From assembly GCF_018502625.1 (NCBI RefSeq), contig NZ_CP075566.1, forward strand, positions 191,001 to 255,000: a stretch of DNA of 64,000 bases, in the 5' to 3' direction. The notes beneath the pieces are model-generated. The model had not been told where the DNA came from and made no database searches. It was given only the letters and a program-made list of their open reading frames with translations. Of this stretch, positions 45,837 to 56,050 are shown in pieces. The position numbers and the translations under genes are program-made. This DNA is from Pseudomonas hormoni (GTDB taxonomy: Bacteria > Pseudomonadota > Gammaproteobacteria > Pseudomonadales > Pseudomonadaceae). Position 1 is the first letter of the stretch. Each line of letters starts with the position of its first letter.

Positions 45837-47001
45837 ACCGCTTTTCACCAAAGGGCCTTCACTGGGCGTGCGCTTGTTGGTGCTGGTCGTGCTATCGGTC
45901 GCGCTGATGGTGGTCGATGCCCGCTTCACACTGCTCAAGCCAGTGCGTAGCCAGATGTCGCTGGTGCTGATGCAGTCTTACTGGATCACCGACCTGCCAC
46001 AGCGGCTATGGCAAGGTGTGGCCAGCCAGTTTGGCAGCCGTACCGAGCTGGTCGCCGAAAACGAAAAACTCAAGACCGAAAACCTGCTGCTGCAGGGTCG
46101 CATGCAAAAGCTTGCCGCCCTCACCGAGCAGAACGTTCGGCTGCGCGAGTTGCTCAATTCCTCCGCGCTGGTCAACGAGAAGGTCGAAGTGGCCGAGTTG
46201 ATCGGCATGGACCCCAATCCCTTCACCCATCGCATCATCATCAATAAAGGTGAGCGCGACGGTGTGGTCCTCGGTCAGCCGGTGCTCGATGCCCGCGGCC
46301 TGATGGGCCAGGTGGTCGAGTTGATGCCGTACACCTCCCGTGTGCTGCTGCTGACCGACACCACCCACAGCATTCCGGTGCAGGTGAACCGTAACGGTCT
46401 GCGGGCGATTGCCAGCGGTACCGGCAACCCTGAGCGCCTGGAATTGCGTCACGTTGCCGACACGGCGGATATCAAGGAAGGCGATCTGCTGGTCAGCTCC
46501 GGCCTTGGCCAGCGGTTCCCGGCCGGTTACCCGGTGGCGACGGTCAGGGAAGTGATTCACGATTCCGGCCAGCCGTTCGCCATTGTCCGCGCCGTGCCGA
46601 CGGCCGCCTTGAACCGTAGTCGTTACTTGCTGCTGGTGTTCAGCGACACCCGTACGCCGGAAGAACGCGCAAACGATGCCGCGCAGGCCCAGGAAAACCT
46701 GGATGCGCAGGGCGGCGGGCCAATCATTCCCGCGACCGTGCCGAAGCCTGTCGGCGTGATTGCCCCGGCTGCCGCTGCCGCTGCCGCTGCCGCTGCCGCC
46801 GCTGCTGCCCCGGCCGTTCCCGCCGCTGCACCTGCGACGTCTACCCCGGCCAAACCTGCTACCGCCACCCCGGCCAAACCCGCCGCCAAACCGCCCGCGA
46901 CGACTCCGGCTGCCAAACCACCGGCGACGCAACCCGCTGTCGTGAAGCCTGCTGCCAAACCGCCTGTCTCCGCGCCGGCCACCCCAGGGGGAAGAGAATA
47001 A
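45832..47001 (+). CDS. mreC: Cell shape-determining protein MreC
   Basis: Bitopic periplasmic scaffold of the elongasome. The family N-terminus IKPLFTKGPSLGVRLLVLVV is encoded from an ATT at 45832 that follows GGGAGGAG at ideal distance; there is no ATG, GTG or TTG in frame before the GTG at 45868, which lacks a ribosome site and would cut the cytoplasmic tail. So either ATT or GTG 45868 (377 aa) is the start. One membrane helix, coiled coil (about 75-115: ENEKLKTENLLLQGRMQKL), two beta-barrels, then an unusual Ala/Pro/Lys-rich tail of about 85 residues with a long alanine run. Overlaps mreD by 1 bp. Confidence 0.9.
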   Translation: MKPLFTKGPSLGVRLLVLVVLSVALMVVDARFTLLKPVRSQMSLVLMQSYWITDLPQRLWQGVASQFGSRTELVAENEKLKTENLLLQGRMQKLAALTEQNVRLRELLNSSALVNEKVEVAELIGMDPNPFTHRIIINKGERDGVVLGQPVLDARGLMGQVVELMPYTSRVLLLTDTTHSIPVQVNRNGLRAIASGTGNPERLELRHVADTADIKEGDLLVSSGLGQRFPAGYPVATVREVIHDSGQPFAIVRAVPTAALNRSRYLLLVFSDTRTPEERANDAAQAQENLDAQGGGPIIPATVPKPVGVIAPAAAAAAAAAAAAAAPAVPAAAPATSTPAKPATATPAKPAAKPPATTPAAKPPATQPAVVKPAAKPPVSAPATPGGRE

Positions 47002-47492
47002 TGGTCGGTGCTACCGCCTCCCGAAACGACTGGATGGTCTGGCTGACATTCGCCATTGGCATGCTGCTCAGCGTTTCGCCGCTGCCGCAATTCATGGAAA
47101 TTCTCCGTCCGCTCTGGCTCGCTTTGCTGCTGGCCTTCTGGGCGTTGGCCCTGCCGCAGAAAGTCGGCATGGTCACCGCATGGTGCCTGGGCCTGGCCGA
47201 AGATGTGCTCTACGGCACGTTGCTGGGCCAGAACGCATTGATCCTGACGCTCATCACCTTCCTGGTGTTGTCGTTGCAACAGCGGCTGCGGATGTTCCCT
47301 ATGTGGCAACAGAGCCTGGTGATCCTGGTGATCTTCGGCCTCGCGCAGCTTGTGCAACTCTGGCTCAGCGCCCTGACCGGCAACCGTCAGCCAACGCTGG
47401 CGCTGGTCTTGCCGGCACTGGTCAGCGCGTTGCTCTGGCCGTGGATCAGCTTCGGTTTGCGTGGTTTGCGTCGACGTTACAAAATCAATTAA
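47001..47492 (+). CDS. mreD: Rod shape-determining protein MreD
   Basis: 163 aa, about five membrane helices, binds MreC. Landmarks: NDWMVWLTFAIGMLLSV, FWALALPQKVGMVTAWCLGL, EDVLYGTLLGQNALILTLI. Its ATG shares a base with the mreC stop (TAATG). Confidence 0.95.
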   Translation: MVGATASRNDWMVWLTFAIGMLLSVSPLPQFMEILRPLWLALLLAFWALALPQKVGMVTAWCLGLAEDVLYGTLLGQNALILTLITFLVLSLQQRLRMFPMWQQSLVILVIFGLAQLVQLWLSALTGNRQPTLALVLPALVSALLWPWISFGLRGLRRRYKIN

Positions 47493-47536
47493 TTCGGTCA
47501 GGCATTTGCCCATGATCTCGACAGGGAGATGTCTGG

Positions 47537-48133
47537 ATGAAACAGTTGTTCCTCGCCTCAGGCTCGCCGCGTCGGCGTGAACTGCTCACGCAGATCGGCG
47601 TACCGTTCTCCGCCATCAGCGCGGACATCGACGAAACCCCTTTGAATCATGAATCGCCGTCGGCCTATGTCGAGCGCCTCGCGCGCGGCAAGGCCGAAGC
47701 CGGGCGTGGCACGGTCGTGTCCGATGACGATTTTTGCGTGCTGGGCGCCGATACCGCCGTGGTGCTCAACGGGAAAATTCTCAGCAAACCGGTGGACGAA
47801 GCCGATGCGTGCGCCATGCTTATGATGCTGGCTGGTCAAGAGCATGAAGTGCTGACCGCCATTGCTGTGCTTGACGATGAGCGTTGCGAGTCACGGGTTG
47901 TGCGCAGCCTGGTACGTTTTCGCCCCATCGATCTCAATGAAGCGGCGGCCTACTGGGCCAGTGGCGAACCGCGGGACAAGGCCGGTGGCTATGGCATACA
48001 AGGCTTGGGGGCTGTGTTTGTCGCCCAACTGACTGGAAGCTACTCCGCGGTGGTCGGACTGCCCCTGTGCGAAACCGCTGAGCTGCTCGGGCATTTCGGC
48101 ATACCCTGTTGGCAAACCCTTAACGCGCGCTGA
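47537..48133 (+). CDS. maf: Maf-family nucleoside triphosphate pyrophosphatase (YhdE type, dTTP/UTP)
   Basis: 198 aa. Hydrolyses non-canonical or regulatory NTPs to NMP and PPi. Maf motifs: [12 protein letters not shown] at the N-terminus, [15 protein letters not shown] with the catalytic Asp, [26 protein letters not shown], and [16 protein letters not shown]. Placement between mreD and rng is the normal context of the YhdE branch, which prefers dTTP/UTP. Ribosome site AGGGAGATGTCTGG. Confidence 0.94.
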   Translation: MKQLFLASGSPRRRELLTQIGVPFSAISADIDETPLNHESPSAYVERLARGKAEAGRGTVVSDDDFCVLGADTAVVLNGKILSKPVDEADACAMLMMLAGQEHEVLTAIAVLDDERCESRVVRSLVRFRPIDLNEAAAYWASGEPRDKAGGYGIQGLGAVFVAQLTGSYSAVVGLPLCETAELLGHFGIPCWQTLNAR

Positions 48134-48190
48134 GCGTCGTACTGACAAGATGCGGCCATTATCGTGAACATGCCTGAACGAGACCCTGCC

Positions 48191-49648
48191 ATGAGTGAAG
48201 AGATCCTGATCAACATCACGCCGATGGAATCGCGCGTGGCGGTGGTTGAAAACGGTGTCCTGCAAGAGGTCCACGTCGAGCGCACGCAAAAGCGCGGGAT
48301 CGTCGGCAACATCTATAAAGGCAAAGTCGTGCGGGTGTTGCCGGGCATGCAGGCGGCTTTCGTCGACATCGGCCTGGACCGCGCAGCGTTCATTCATGCT
48401 TCGGAAATTTCACTGCGCGAAGGCCCTGCGGTCGAGAGCATCAGCGCGCTGGTTCACGAAGGCCAGAGCCTGGTGGTGCAAGTCACCAAGGACCCGATCG
48501 GTTCCAAGGGCGCACGCCTGACCACGCAACTGTCGATTCCTTCGCGGTATCTGGTGTACATGCCGCGCACCGCGCATGTCGGCATTTCGCTGAAAATCGA
48601 AGACGAAGCCGAGCGCGAACGGCTCAAGCAAGTGGTCACCGATTGCGTGGCCAAAGAAGGCATCAAGGAGGCCGGCGGCTTCATCCTGCGTACCGCCGCT
48701 GAAGGCGCGGGCGCCGATGAAATTCTCATGGACATTCGCTACCTGCGCAGGCTCTGGGATCAGATCAACGAGCAGATCAAAACCATCAGCGCGCCGAGTG
48801 TGATCTACGAAGACCTCGGCCTGGCGCTGCGGACCTTGCGCGATCTGGTGAGCCCGAAGATCGAGAAGATCCGCATCGACTCCCGGGAAACCTTCCAGAA
48901 AACCACACAGTTCGTCGCCGAACTGATGCCGGAAATCGCCGATCGTCTGGAGCATTACCCAGGCGAGCGGCCGATTTTCGACCTGTACGGTGTCGAAGAC
49001 GAAATCCAGAAAGCCCTCGAGCGCAAAGTCCCGTTGAAGTCCGGCGGTTATCTGGTGGTGGACCCGGCGGAAGCCATGAGCACCATCGACGTCAATACCG
49101 GGGCGTTCGTCGGCCATCGCAACCTCGAAGAAACCATCTTCAAGACCAACCTCGAAGCCGCCACCGCCATCGCCCGTCAGCTGCGCCTGCGCAACCTGGG
49201 CGGGATCATCATCATTGACTTCATCGACATGGAAGACGAAGAGCACCAGCGTCAGGTGCTACGCACGCTTGAGAAACAACTGGAACGCGATCACGCCAAG
49301 ACCAACATCATTGGCATCACCGAGTTGGGCCTGGTGCAGATGACCCGCAAGCGCACACGCGAAAGTCTCGAACAAGTGTTGTGCGAACCCTGCAGCAGCT
49401 GCCAGGGCCGCGGCAAGCTCAAGACGCCGGAAACCGTTTGCTACGAAATCTTCCGCGAAATCCTCCGCGAGGCTCGCGCCTATCAGGCGGAGGGCTATCG
49501 TGTATTGGCGAACCAGAAAGTCGTCGACCGCCTGCTGGATGAAGAGTCGGGCAACGTCGCCGAGCTCGAAGGTTTTATCGGACGCACCATTCGGTTCCAG
49601 GTAGAAACCATGTATTCCCAGGAACAATACGACGTGGTGCTGCTCTGA
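48191..49648 (+). CDS. rng: Ribonuclease G
   Basis: 485 aa endoribonuclease maturing the 5' end of 16S rRNA. N-terminal S1-like domain (GNIYKGKVVRVLPGMQAAFVDIG, about 38-130), 5'-sensor region, DNase I-like catalytic core with metal Asp in TIDVNTGAFVG and IIIIDFIDM, and the zinc link CEPCSSCQGRGKLKT. No RNase E-type scaffold tail. Start at 48191 (MSEEILINITP) is the standard N-terminus; an ATG nine codons upstream is in frame but less likely. Follows maf by 57 bp. Confidence 0.96.
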   Translation: MSEEILINITPMESRVAVVENGVLQEVHVERTQKRGIVGNIYKGKVVRVLPGMQAAFVDIGLDRAAFIHASEISLREGPAVESISALVHEGQSLVVQVTKDPIGSKGARLTTQLSIPSRYLVYMPRTAHVGISLKIEDEAERERLKQVVTDCVAKEGIKEAGGFILRTAAEGAGADEILMDIRYLRRLWDQINEQIKTISAPSVIYEDLGLALRTLRDLVSPKIEKIRIDSRETFQKTTQFVAELMPEIADRLEHYPGERPIFDLYGVEDEIQKALERKVPLKSGGYLVVDPAEAMSTIDVNTGAFVGHRNLEETIFKTNLEAATAIARQLRLRNLGGIIIIDFIDMEDEEHQRQVLRTLEKQLERDHAKTNIIGITELGLVQMTRKRTRESLEQVLCEPCSSCQGRGKLKTPETVCYEIFREILREARAYQAEGYRVLANQKVVDRLLDEESGNVAELEGFIGRTIRFQVETMYSQEQYDVVLL

Positions 49649-49723
49649 ATCGCTGTGTTTCAACCCCATTAAAACGGCTGGCCTCAGCTTATTGCAGTAT
49701 TTTCGCCATGGGAGCCAACTGAC

Positions 49724-52700
49724 ATGGAGCGTCTGACACGCATTTTGGCCGCACTGACCCGCTGGGGTCTGGGCCTGTGCGCGTTGGCTTTGGTGCTGAT
49801 GGCGCTTTACGTCAGTCTCGGCCGCGAACTGACGCCGCTGGTGGCCGAGTATCGGGCCGAAGTCGAAGCCAAGGCCGGCGCAGCCCTGGGCATGCCGCTG
49901 CACATCGGTGAACTGGAAGGTAACTGGCACGGCTTCGCGCCGATTCTGCTGGCCCACGATGTGATGGTCGGCGAGGGTGCCAACACCCTGCGCCTGGATC
50001 AGGTACGTGCGGTGCCGGATCTGTGGGCCAGTCTGCTGGCTCGTGAGGTGCGCATCGCCCACCTTGAACTCAACGGTTTGAAGATCAGCCTCAAGGAAGG
50101 CGAGGACGGTCATTGGGCGCTGGAAGGCTTGCCGGTGCAGCAGGATCAGCCGCTGGACCCGGAACAGTTGCTCAATCGCATGCAGATGGTTCAGCAGTTG
50201 TCGGTGCTCGACAGTCAGGTGACCTTGCAACCGCTGGATCACCCGCCGCTGACCTTGACCTACGTTGGCTTGAACCTGAAAACCGGCGTCTCCCGTCAGC
50301 GACTTGACGCGCGGCTGACCCTGCCCGACGGTCAGCCGGTGGCCATGAGCCTGCGCACACGCATTCGCGCCAGCCAATGGAAGGATGGCGAAGCGGATGC
50401 TTACGTGAGCCTGCCGCAAAGCGACTGGTCGAAATGGCTGCCCGAACGCCTGACCCGGCAATGGAATTTTTCCGAGATCAAGGCCGGTGGCGAGCTGTGG
50501 ATCAACTGGAACAAAGGCGCGCTGCAAAGCGCCGCGATCCGCTTGAACGCGCCGCAGCTCAAGGGCGCCTACGCCGAGCGCAAGCCGATCCAGATCAACA
50601 ACCTGGCGCTCAACAGCTATTTCCAGCGCAGTGCCGAAGGCTTTCTGGTGACGGTGGACTCGCTGTCCATGAATTTCGGCGAGACCCGCTGGGAATCGCG
50701 CCTGCAACTCAAACAAAGCCTGGCCACCGACAAGACCGAAGAACTCTGGCATCTGCAAGCCGACCGCCTCGACCTCACCCCGCTCACGCCGCTGCTGAAT
50801 GCGCTGGGGCCATTGCCCGAAGGCGTCGCCACCGCCGTGGAGCGGCTCAAGGTGACGGGTGGTTTGCGCAACGTGCTGGTCGACTTCCGGCCCAACGCCA
50901 CCGACGATAGCAAGGTCAGCTTCGCCGCCAACCTCGACCAGGTCGGCTTTGATGCCTATCACGGCGCCCCTGCAGCGCGAAATGTCAGCGGCAGCATCAG
51001 CGGTGACCTCGGCCACGGCGAACTGCGAATGGACAGCAAGGATTTTGTCCTGCACCTTGACCCGATTTTCGCCAAGCCATGGCAATACATTCAGGCCAAT
51101 GCCCGGCTGACCTGGAAGCTTGATAAAGAAGGCTTCACCCTGATCGCGCCGTACCTGAAGGTGCTGGGAGAGGAGGGCAAGATTGCCGGCGACTTCCTGA
51201 TCCGCCTGCATTTCGACCACGAGCAGGAAGATTACATGGACCTGCGGGTCGGCCTGGTGGACGGCGACGGCAAGTACACCGCCAAGTACCTGCCGGAAGT
51301 ACTCAGCCCGGCGCTGGACGAATGGCTGCGTACGGCCATTCTCAAAGGCGCGGTGGACCAGGGTTTCTTCCAGTACCAGGGTTCGCTGAATCATGGCGCC
51401 GCCGACACTGCTCGCAGCATCAGCCTGTTCTTCAAGGTTCACGATGCCGAGCTGGCGTTCCAGCCGGGTTGGCCACATGTCAGCAAGGTCAGTGGCGATG
51501 TGTTCATCGAGGACAGTGGCGTGCGTATTCTGGCCAGTAAAGGTCAGTTGCTCGACACACAAGTCAGCGACATTTACGTCAATATTCCCCACGCGCCCGC
51601 CGGGCAAAGCCCTCACCTGTTGCTCGATGGCGCTTTCGCTGGCGGGTTGGGCGATGGCCTGAAAATTCTCCAGGAAGCGCCGATCGGCACCGCCACGACC
51701 TTCGCCGGATGGGAGGGCGAGGGCGATCTGAAGGGCAAGGTGAAACTGGATATTCCACTGGCCAAAGGCGAACAGCCGAATATCCTCGTCGACTTCAAGA
51801 CCGCCAAGGCGCGCCTGAAACTGGCCGAGCCAGTCCTTGAGCTGACCCAGCTGAAGGGCGATTTCCGCTTCGACAGCACCAAGGGTTTAAGCGGCCAGAA
51901 CATCAGCGCTCGCGCCTTTGACAAACCGGTCACTGCGCAGATTTTCGCCGAGGGCAGCCCGGGCGACATCAAGACCCGTGTCACTGCCTCGGGTCAGGTC
52001 GAGGTGAAGAAGCTCACCGACTGGTTGAGCGTTACCCAGCCGTTGCCGGTATCCGGCCTGATTCCTTATCAGTTGCAACTCACCCTGGATGGCCCGGACA
52101 GCCAGTTGATGGTCAATTCGAACCTCCAAGGTGTGGCGGTGGATTTGCCGGCGCCGTTCGGCATGGCGGCCGATGTGGGGCGCGACACGATGTTCCGCAT
52201 GACCCTGCAAGGCCAGGAGCGGCGTTACTGGGTCAAGTATGGCGATCTGGCGAGTTTCACGTTTGCAGCACCGCCCGGCAATTTCGCCGACGGTCGCGGC
52301 GAATTGTTCCTCGGTGGCGGCGATGCGGTGTTGCCCGGCGCCAAAGGGCTGCGGGTGCGCGGTGTGTTGTCGGAGCTGGATGTCGGCCCGTGGAAAGACC
52401 TGGTGGACAAGTATGCCGGCCAGGATCCGGGTGGCAGCGCCAAGCAACTGCTCAGCAGCGCGGACTTCAAGGTCGACAAGCTCAGCGGCATCGGGACCAC
52501 CCTGGATCAGGCGTCGGTGCAGTTGAACCGCAAACCGACGACGTGGGCGTTGCAGCTCGACAGCCAGCAGGTCAAGGGCACCGCCGCTATCCCAGACGCG
52601 AAAGCCGCACCGATCGCGATCAATCTGCAATACGTGCGTCTGCCGGCGCCGGACCCGACGGTCCTGGCCGATGAAAACTCGCCGGATCCGCTGGCCACCG

Positions 52701-53527
52701 TGGATCCGACAAAAATCCCGGCGCTGGATATCACCATCAATCAGCTGTTCCAGGGGCAGGATCTGGTGGGGGGCTGGTCGCTGAAAGTGCGTCCGACCGC
52801 CAAAGGCATCGCGCTCAATACGCTGGACCTGGGCCTCAAGGGCATTCTGTTGCAGGGCAGCGGTGGCTGGGAAGGTGCGCCCGGTGCATCCACCAGTTGG
52901 TTCAAGGGCCGGGTCAGCGGCAAGAACCTCGCGGATGTGCTGAAAGGCTGGGGCTTTGCGCCCAGTGTCACCAGTGAGGAATTTCACATGGATGTCGACG
53001 GTCGCTGGCCCGGTTCACCGGCGTGGCTGGCCACCAAGCGTTTCTCCGGCACCCTCGATGCGTCGCTGAACAAAGGCCAGTTCGTTGAAGTCGAGGGCGG
53101 CGCCCAGGCGTTGCGGGTATTTGGCCTGCTCAACTTCAACTCCATCGGCCGGCGCCTGCGTCTGGACTTCTCCGACCTGTTCGGCAAGGGCCTGAGTTAT
53201 GACCGGGTCAAAGGCCTGCTGGTTGCGACCAACGGGGTTTACGTGACCCGCGAACCGATCGTGCTGACCGGCCCTTCGAGCAATCTGGAACTTAATGGCA
53301 CGCTGGATCTGGTAGGCGATCAGGTCGATGCGAAACTGCTGGTGACCTTGCCGGTGACCAACAACCTGCCGATTGCGGCGCTGATCGTCGGCGCACCTGC
53401 CATTGGCGGCGCGTTGTTCCTGATCGACAAGCTGATCGGTGACCGTGTGGCGCGTTTCGCCAGCGTGAAGTACACCGTCAAAGGCCCATGGAAAGAGCCG
53501 AAAATCACCTTCGACAAACCTTTTTGA
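49724..53527 (+). CDS. yhdP: YhdP-family AsmA-like envelope protein (DUF3971)
   Basis: 1267 aa. One N-terminal membrane helix (about 12-32), then a long periplasmic part of repeating beta strands ending in the AsmA_2-like C-terminal domain (IRLRLDFSDLFG-type stretch, GRRLRLDFSDLFGKGLSYD, and ELNGTLDLVGDQVDAKL). TIGR02099 family. Such bridge-like proteins carry phospholipid between inner and outer membrane with TamB and YdbH in E. coli. Size and the position behind rng, ahead of the nitrilase and tldD, fit the conserved mre-rng-yhdP-tldD string. A long antisense frame here is a shadow. Confidence 0.92.
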   Translation: MERLTRILAALTRWGLGLCALALVLMALYVSLGRELTPLVAEYRAEVEAKAGAALGMPLHIGELEGNWHGFAPILLAHDVMVGEGANTLRLDQVRAVPDLWASLLAREVRIAHLELNGLKISLKEGEDGHWALEGLPVQQDQPLDPEQLLNRMQMVQQLSVLDSQVTLQPLDHPPLTLTYVGLNLKTGVSRQRLDARLTLPDGQPVAMSLRTRIRASQWKDGEADAYVSLPQSDWSKWLPERLTRQWNFSEIKAGGELWINWNKGALQSAAIRLNAPQLKGAYAERKPIQINNLALNSYFQRSAEGFLVTVDSLSMNFGETRWESRLQLKQSLATDKTEELWHLQADRLDLTPLTPLLNALGPLPEGVATAVERLKVTGGLRNVLVDFRPNATDDSKVSFAANLDQVGFDAYHGAPAARNVSGSISGDLGHGELRMDSKDFVLHLDPIFAKPWQYIQANARLTWKLDKEGFTLIAPYLKVLGEEGKIAGDFLIRLHFDHEQEDYMDLRVGLVDGDGKYTAKYLPEVLSPALDEWLRTAILKGAVDQGFFQYQGSLNHGAADTARSISLFFKVHDAELAFQPGWPHVSKVSGDVFIEDSGVRILASKGQLLDTQVSDIYVNIPHAPAGQSPHLLLDGAFAGGLGDGLKILQEAPIGTATTFAGWEGEGDLKGKVKLDIPLAKGEQPNILVDFKTAKARLKLAEPVLELTQLKGDFRFDSTKGLSGQNISARAFDKPVTAQIFAEGSPGDIKTRVTASGQVEVKKLTDWLSVTQPLPVSGLIPYQLQLTLDGPDSQLMVNSNLQGVAVDLPAPFGMAADVGRDTMFRMTLQGQERRYWVKYGDLASFTFAAPPGNFADGRGELFLGGGDAVLPGAKGLRVRGVLSELDVGPWKDLVDKYAGQDPGGSAKQLLSSADFKVDKLSGIGTTLDQASVQLNRKPTTWALQLDSQQVKGTAAIPDAKAAPIAINLQYVRLPAPDPTVLADENSPDPLATVDPTKIPALDITINQLFQGQDLVGGWSLKVRPTAKGIALNTLDLGLKGILLQGSGGWEGAPGASTSWFKGRVSGKNLADVLKGWGFAPSVTSEEFHMDVDGRWPGSPAWLATKRFSGTLDASLNKGQFVEVEGGAQALRVFGLLNFNSIGRRLRLDFSDLFGKGLSYDRVKGLLVATNGVYVTREPIVLTGPSSNLELNGTLDLVGDQVDAKLLVTLPVTNNLPIAALIVGAPAIGGALFLIDKLIGDRVARFASVKYTVKGPWKEPKITFDKPF

Positions 53528-53578
53528 AAAGCCATCCTTCGAACCGATGGAGTAGCATGGCCAAAGCGACGTTCCCCT

Positions 53579-53660
53579 TGTAGGAGCGAGGCTTGCCCGC
53601 GAACCGGCGCACCGCGGTGTGTCAGGAACGACGCCTTCGCGGGCAAGCCTCGCTCCTACG
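53579..53660. repeat. REP pair (REPIN), class TGTAGGAGCGAGGCTTGCCC
   Basis: Inverted arms TGTAGGAGCGAGGCTTGCCC; same class as 39072 but with arms facing the other way. Confidence 0.88.
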
Positions 53661-53692
53661 GGTATGTGTTGATTCCAGATAAGGGTAAGGCC

Positions 53693-54541
53693 ATGTCTTT
53701 AGCGGTGATTCAAATGGTCAGCCAGAGCGATGTGCTGGCCAATCTGGCCCAGGCCCGTCGGCTCCTCGAGCAAGCGGCCGCCGGTGGCGCGAAGCTGGCT
53801 GTGCTGCCGGAAAATTTCGCCGCCATGGGCCGCCGTGATATCGCTGACATCGGCCGCGCCGAGGCCTTGGGTGAAGGTCCGATCCTGCCCTGGTTGAAAC
53901 AGACCGCCCGCGACCTCAAGTTATGGATAGTGGCCGGCACGTTGCCGTTGCCGCCGGTGGATCAACCGACGGCGAAAGTGCATGCCTGCTCGTTGCTGGT
54001 TAATGATCAGGGCGAGACGGTGGCGCGCTACGACAAGCTGCATTTGTTCGACGTGGACGTGGCGGACAACCGTGGGCGTTACCGTGAATCCGATGACTAT
54101 GCTTATGGCAGTGGCGTGGTGGTCGCCGACACCCCCGTCGGTCGGGTCGGCCTGACGGTGTGTTATGACCTGCGATTCCCGGAGCTGTACAGCGAATTGC
54201 GCGCTGCCGGTGCGGAGTTGATTACCGCGCCATCAGCCTTCACCGCCGTAACCGGCGCGGCACATTGGGATGTGCTGATTCGAGCGCGGGCCATCGAGAC
54301 TCAGTGTTATGTGCTCGCGGCTGCTCAGGGTGGAACGCATCCGGGGCCGCGAGAGACCTTCGGCCATGCCGCGATCATCGACCCCTGGGGACGAGTGCTC
54401 GCGCAACAGGATCAAGGCGAGGCCGTGCTGCTGGCCGAACGCGATAGCAGCGAACAGGCGTCCATCAGGGCGCGGATGCCGGTGTCCAGTCACCGGCGCT
54501 TTTTCTCGCAGGGCGCCAGGCGACCTGCCTCAGAACGATGA
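53693..54541 (+). CDS. Carbon-nitrogen hydrolase (nitrilase superfamily, Nit1/Nit2-like)
   Basis: 282 aa. Catalytic triad visible as Glu40 (AVLPENF), Lys115 (RYDKLHLFDVDV) and Cys157 (LTVCYDLRFPELY). These landmarks and size place it with Nit/omega-amidase proteins; some relatives deaminate glutathione or cleave ketoglutaramate. ATG at 53693 follows AAGGGTAAGGCC. Lies between yhdP and tldD with an 18-bp gap to tldD, so probably one transcript. Confidence 0.9.
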   Translation: MSLAVIQMVSQSDVLANLAQARRLLEQAAAGGAKLAVLPENFAAMGRRDIADIGRAEALGEGPILPWLKQTARDLKLWIVAGTLPLPPVDQPTAKVHACSLLVNDQGETVARYDKLHLFDVDVADNRGRYRESDDYAYGSGVVVADTPVGRVGLTVCYDLRFPELYSELRAAGAELITAPSAFTAVTGAAHWDVLIRARAIETQCYVLAAAQGGTHPGPRETFGHAAIIDPWGRVLAQQDQGEAVLLAERDSSEQASIRARMPVSSHRRFFSQGARRPASER

Positions 54542-54559
54542 ATTTAAGGCGTAAAGCAT

Positions 54560-56002
54560 ATGAGCGAGTTGTTGTCCTCAGTCAGTGAACACCTCCTGGC
54601 GCCCGGCGGCGTCACTATCGAGAGCCTGCAAGGTGTGCTCGGCGATCTGGCCGGCCCGGGCATCGATGCCGCCGACCTGTATTTCCAGGGGCAGATTTCC
54701 GAGTCGTGGGCGCTGGAAGACGGGATCGTCAAGGAAGGCAGCTTCAACCTTGATCAAGGCGTTGGCGTGCGTGCGCAATCGGGTGAGAAAACCGGTTTTG
54801 CCTACAGCAATGCGATCACCCTGGAAGCCTTGGGCGCGGCGGCGCGTGCCGCTCGTTCGATCTCCCGCGCCGGGCAGAACGGCACGGTGCAGGCGTTCAC
54901 CACTCAGGATGTCGCCCAGTTGTACGGGCCGGATAACCCATTGGAAGTGCTGACCCGCGCCGAGAAAGTCGAGCTGCTCAAGCGTATCGACGTCGCCACT
55001 CGCGCCCTCGATCCGCGTATCCAGCAAGTGACCGTGAGTATGGCCGGTGTCTGGGAACGCATTCTTGTGGCTTCGACCGACGGCAGCCTGGCGGCGGATG
55101 TGCGGCCGTTGGTGCGTTTCAATGTCAGCGTGATCGTTGAGCAGAACGGTCGCCGCGAGCGTGGCGGTCATGGTGGCGGCGGTCGTACCGATTACCGTTA
55201 TTTCCTCGCCGAAGACCGTGCCATGAGCTACGCCCGTGAGGCGTTGCGTCAGGCGCTGGTCAACCTTGAAGCCATTCCGGCACCGGCCGGTACGTTGCCG
55301 GTGGTGTTGGGATCGGGCTGGTCCGGCGTGCTGTTGCACGAAGCGGTCGGCCACGGTCTGGAAGGTGATTTCAATCGCAAGGGCAGTTCCGCCTACAGCG
55401 GTCGCATGGGCGAAATGGTTGCATCCAAACTCTGCACCATCGTCGATGACGGGACGCTGGCCGGTCGCCGTGGCTCGCTGAGCGTCGACGACGAAGGCAC
55501 CCCGACCGAGTGCACCACGCTGATCGAAAACGGCGTACTCAAAGGCTACATGCAGGACAAGCTCAATGCGCGCCTGATGGGTGTGGCCCGCACAGGCAAT
55601 GGTCGTCGCGAATCCTACGCGCACCTGCCGATGCCGCGCATGACCAACACTTACATGCTGGCGGGCGAAAGCGATCCGGCGGAAATCATTGCGTCGGTGA
55701 AACGCGGCATCTACTGCGCCAACCTTGGCGGTGGTCAGGTGGACATCACCAGCGGCAAATTCGTGTTCTCCACCAGTGAGGCGTACCTGATCGAAGACGG
55801 CAAGATTACGGCACCGGTCAAAGGCGCGACATTGATCGGCAACGGGCCTGAAGCGATGAGCAAGGTGTCGATGGTCGGTAACGACCTGGCGCTGGACAGC
55901 GGCGTGGGCACGTGCGGCAAGGATGGGCAGTCGGTGCCGGTGGGTGTCGGCCAGCCAACGCTGAAAATCGATGCGATCACTGTGGGTGGCACAGGATCCT
56001 GA
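54560..56002 (+). CDS. tldD: Metalloprotease TldD
   Basis: 480 aa zinc protease subunit; with TldE/PmbA it degrades unfolded peptides and processes microcin B17 and CcdA in E. coli. Zinc motif HExxxH is LLHEAVGH (His260, Glu261, His265), with downstream Cys in the [13 protein letters not shown] context. Normal length and ending [11 protein letters not shown]. Its partner gene pmbA starts 680 bp downstream on the same strand, separated by the convergent yjgA. Confidence 0.96.
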   Translation: MSELLSSVSEHLLAPGGVTIESLQGVLGDLAGPGIDAADLYFQGQISESWALEDGIVKEGSFNLDQGVGVRAQSGEKTGFAYSNAITLEALGAAARAARSISRAGQNGTVQAFTTQDVAQLYGPDNPLEVLTRAEKVELLKRIDVATRALDPRIQQVTVSMAGVWERILVASTDGSLAADVRPLVRFNVSVIVEQNGRRERGGHGGGGRTDYRYFLAEDRAMSYAREALRQALVNLEAIPAPAGTLPVVLGSGWSGVLLHEAVGHGLEGDFNRKGSSAYSGRMGEMVASKLCTIVDDGTLAGRRGSLSVDDEGTPTECTTLIENGVLKGYMQDKLNARLMGVARTGNGRRESYAHLPMPRMTNTYMLAGESDPAEIIASVKRGIYCANLGGGQVDITSGKFVFSTSEAYLIEDGKITAPVKGATLIGNGPEAMSKVSMVGNDLALDSGVGTCGKDGQSVPVGVGQPTLKIDAITVGGTGS

Positions 56003-56050
56003 TGGATGGAGCTTCGGGTGAGCCGCGTGGCGACCCACCCGAGAAGGGAC

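Noticed and set aside
49259..51616. 785-codon open frame antisense to rng/yhdP
   Set aside because: GC-rich codon-bias shadow; the plus strand encodes well-known proteins over the same bases and the antisense reading has no domain.
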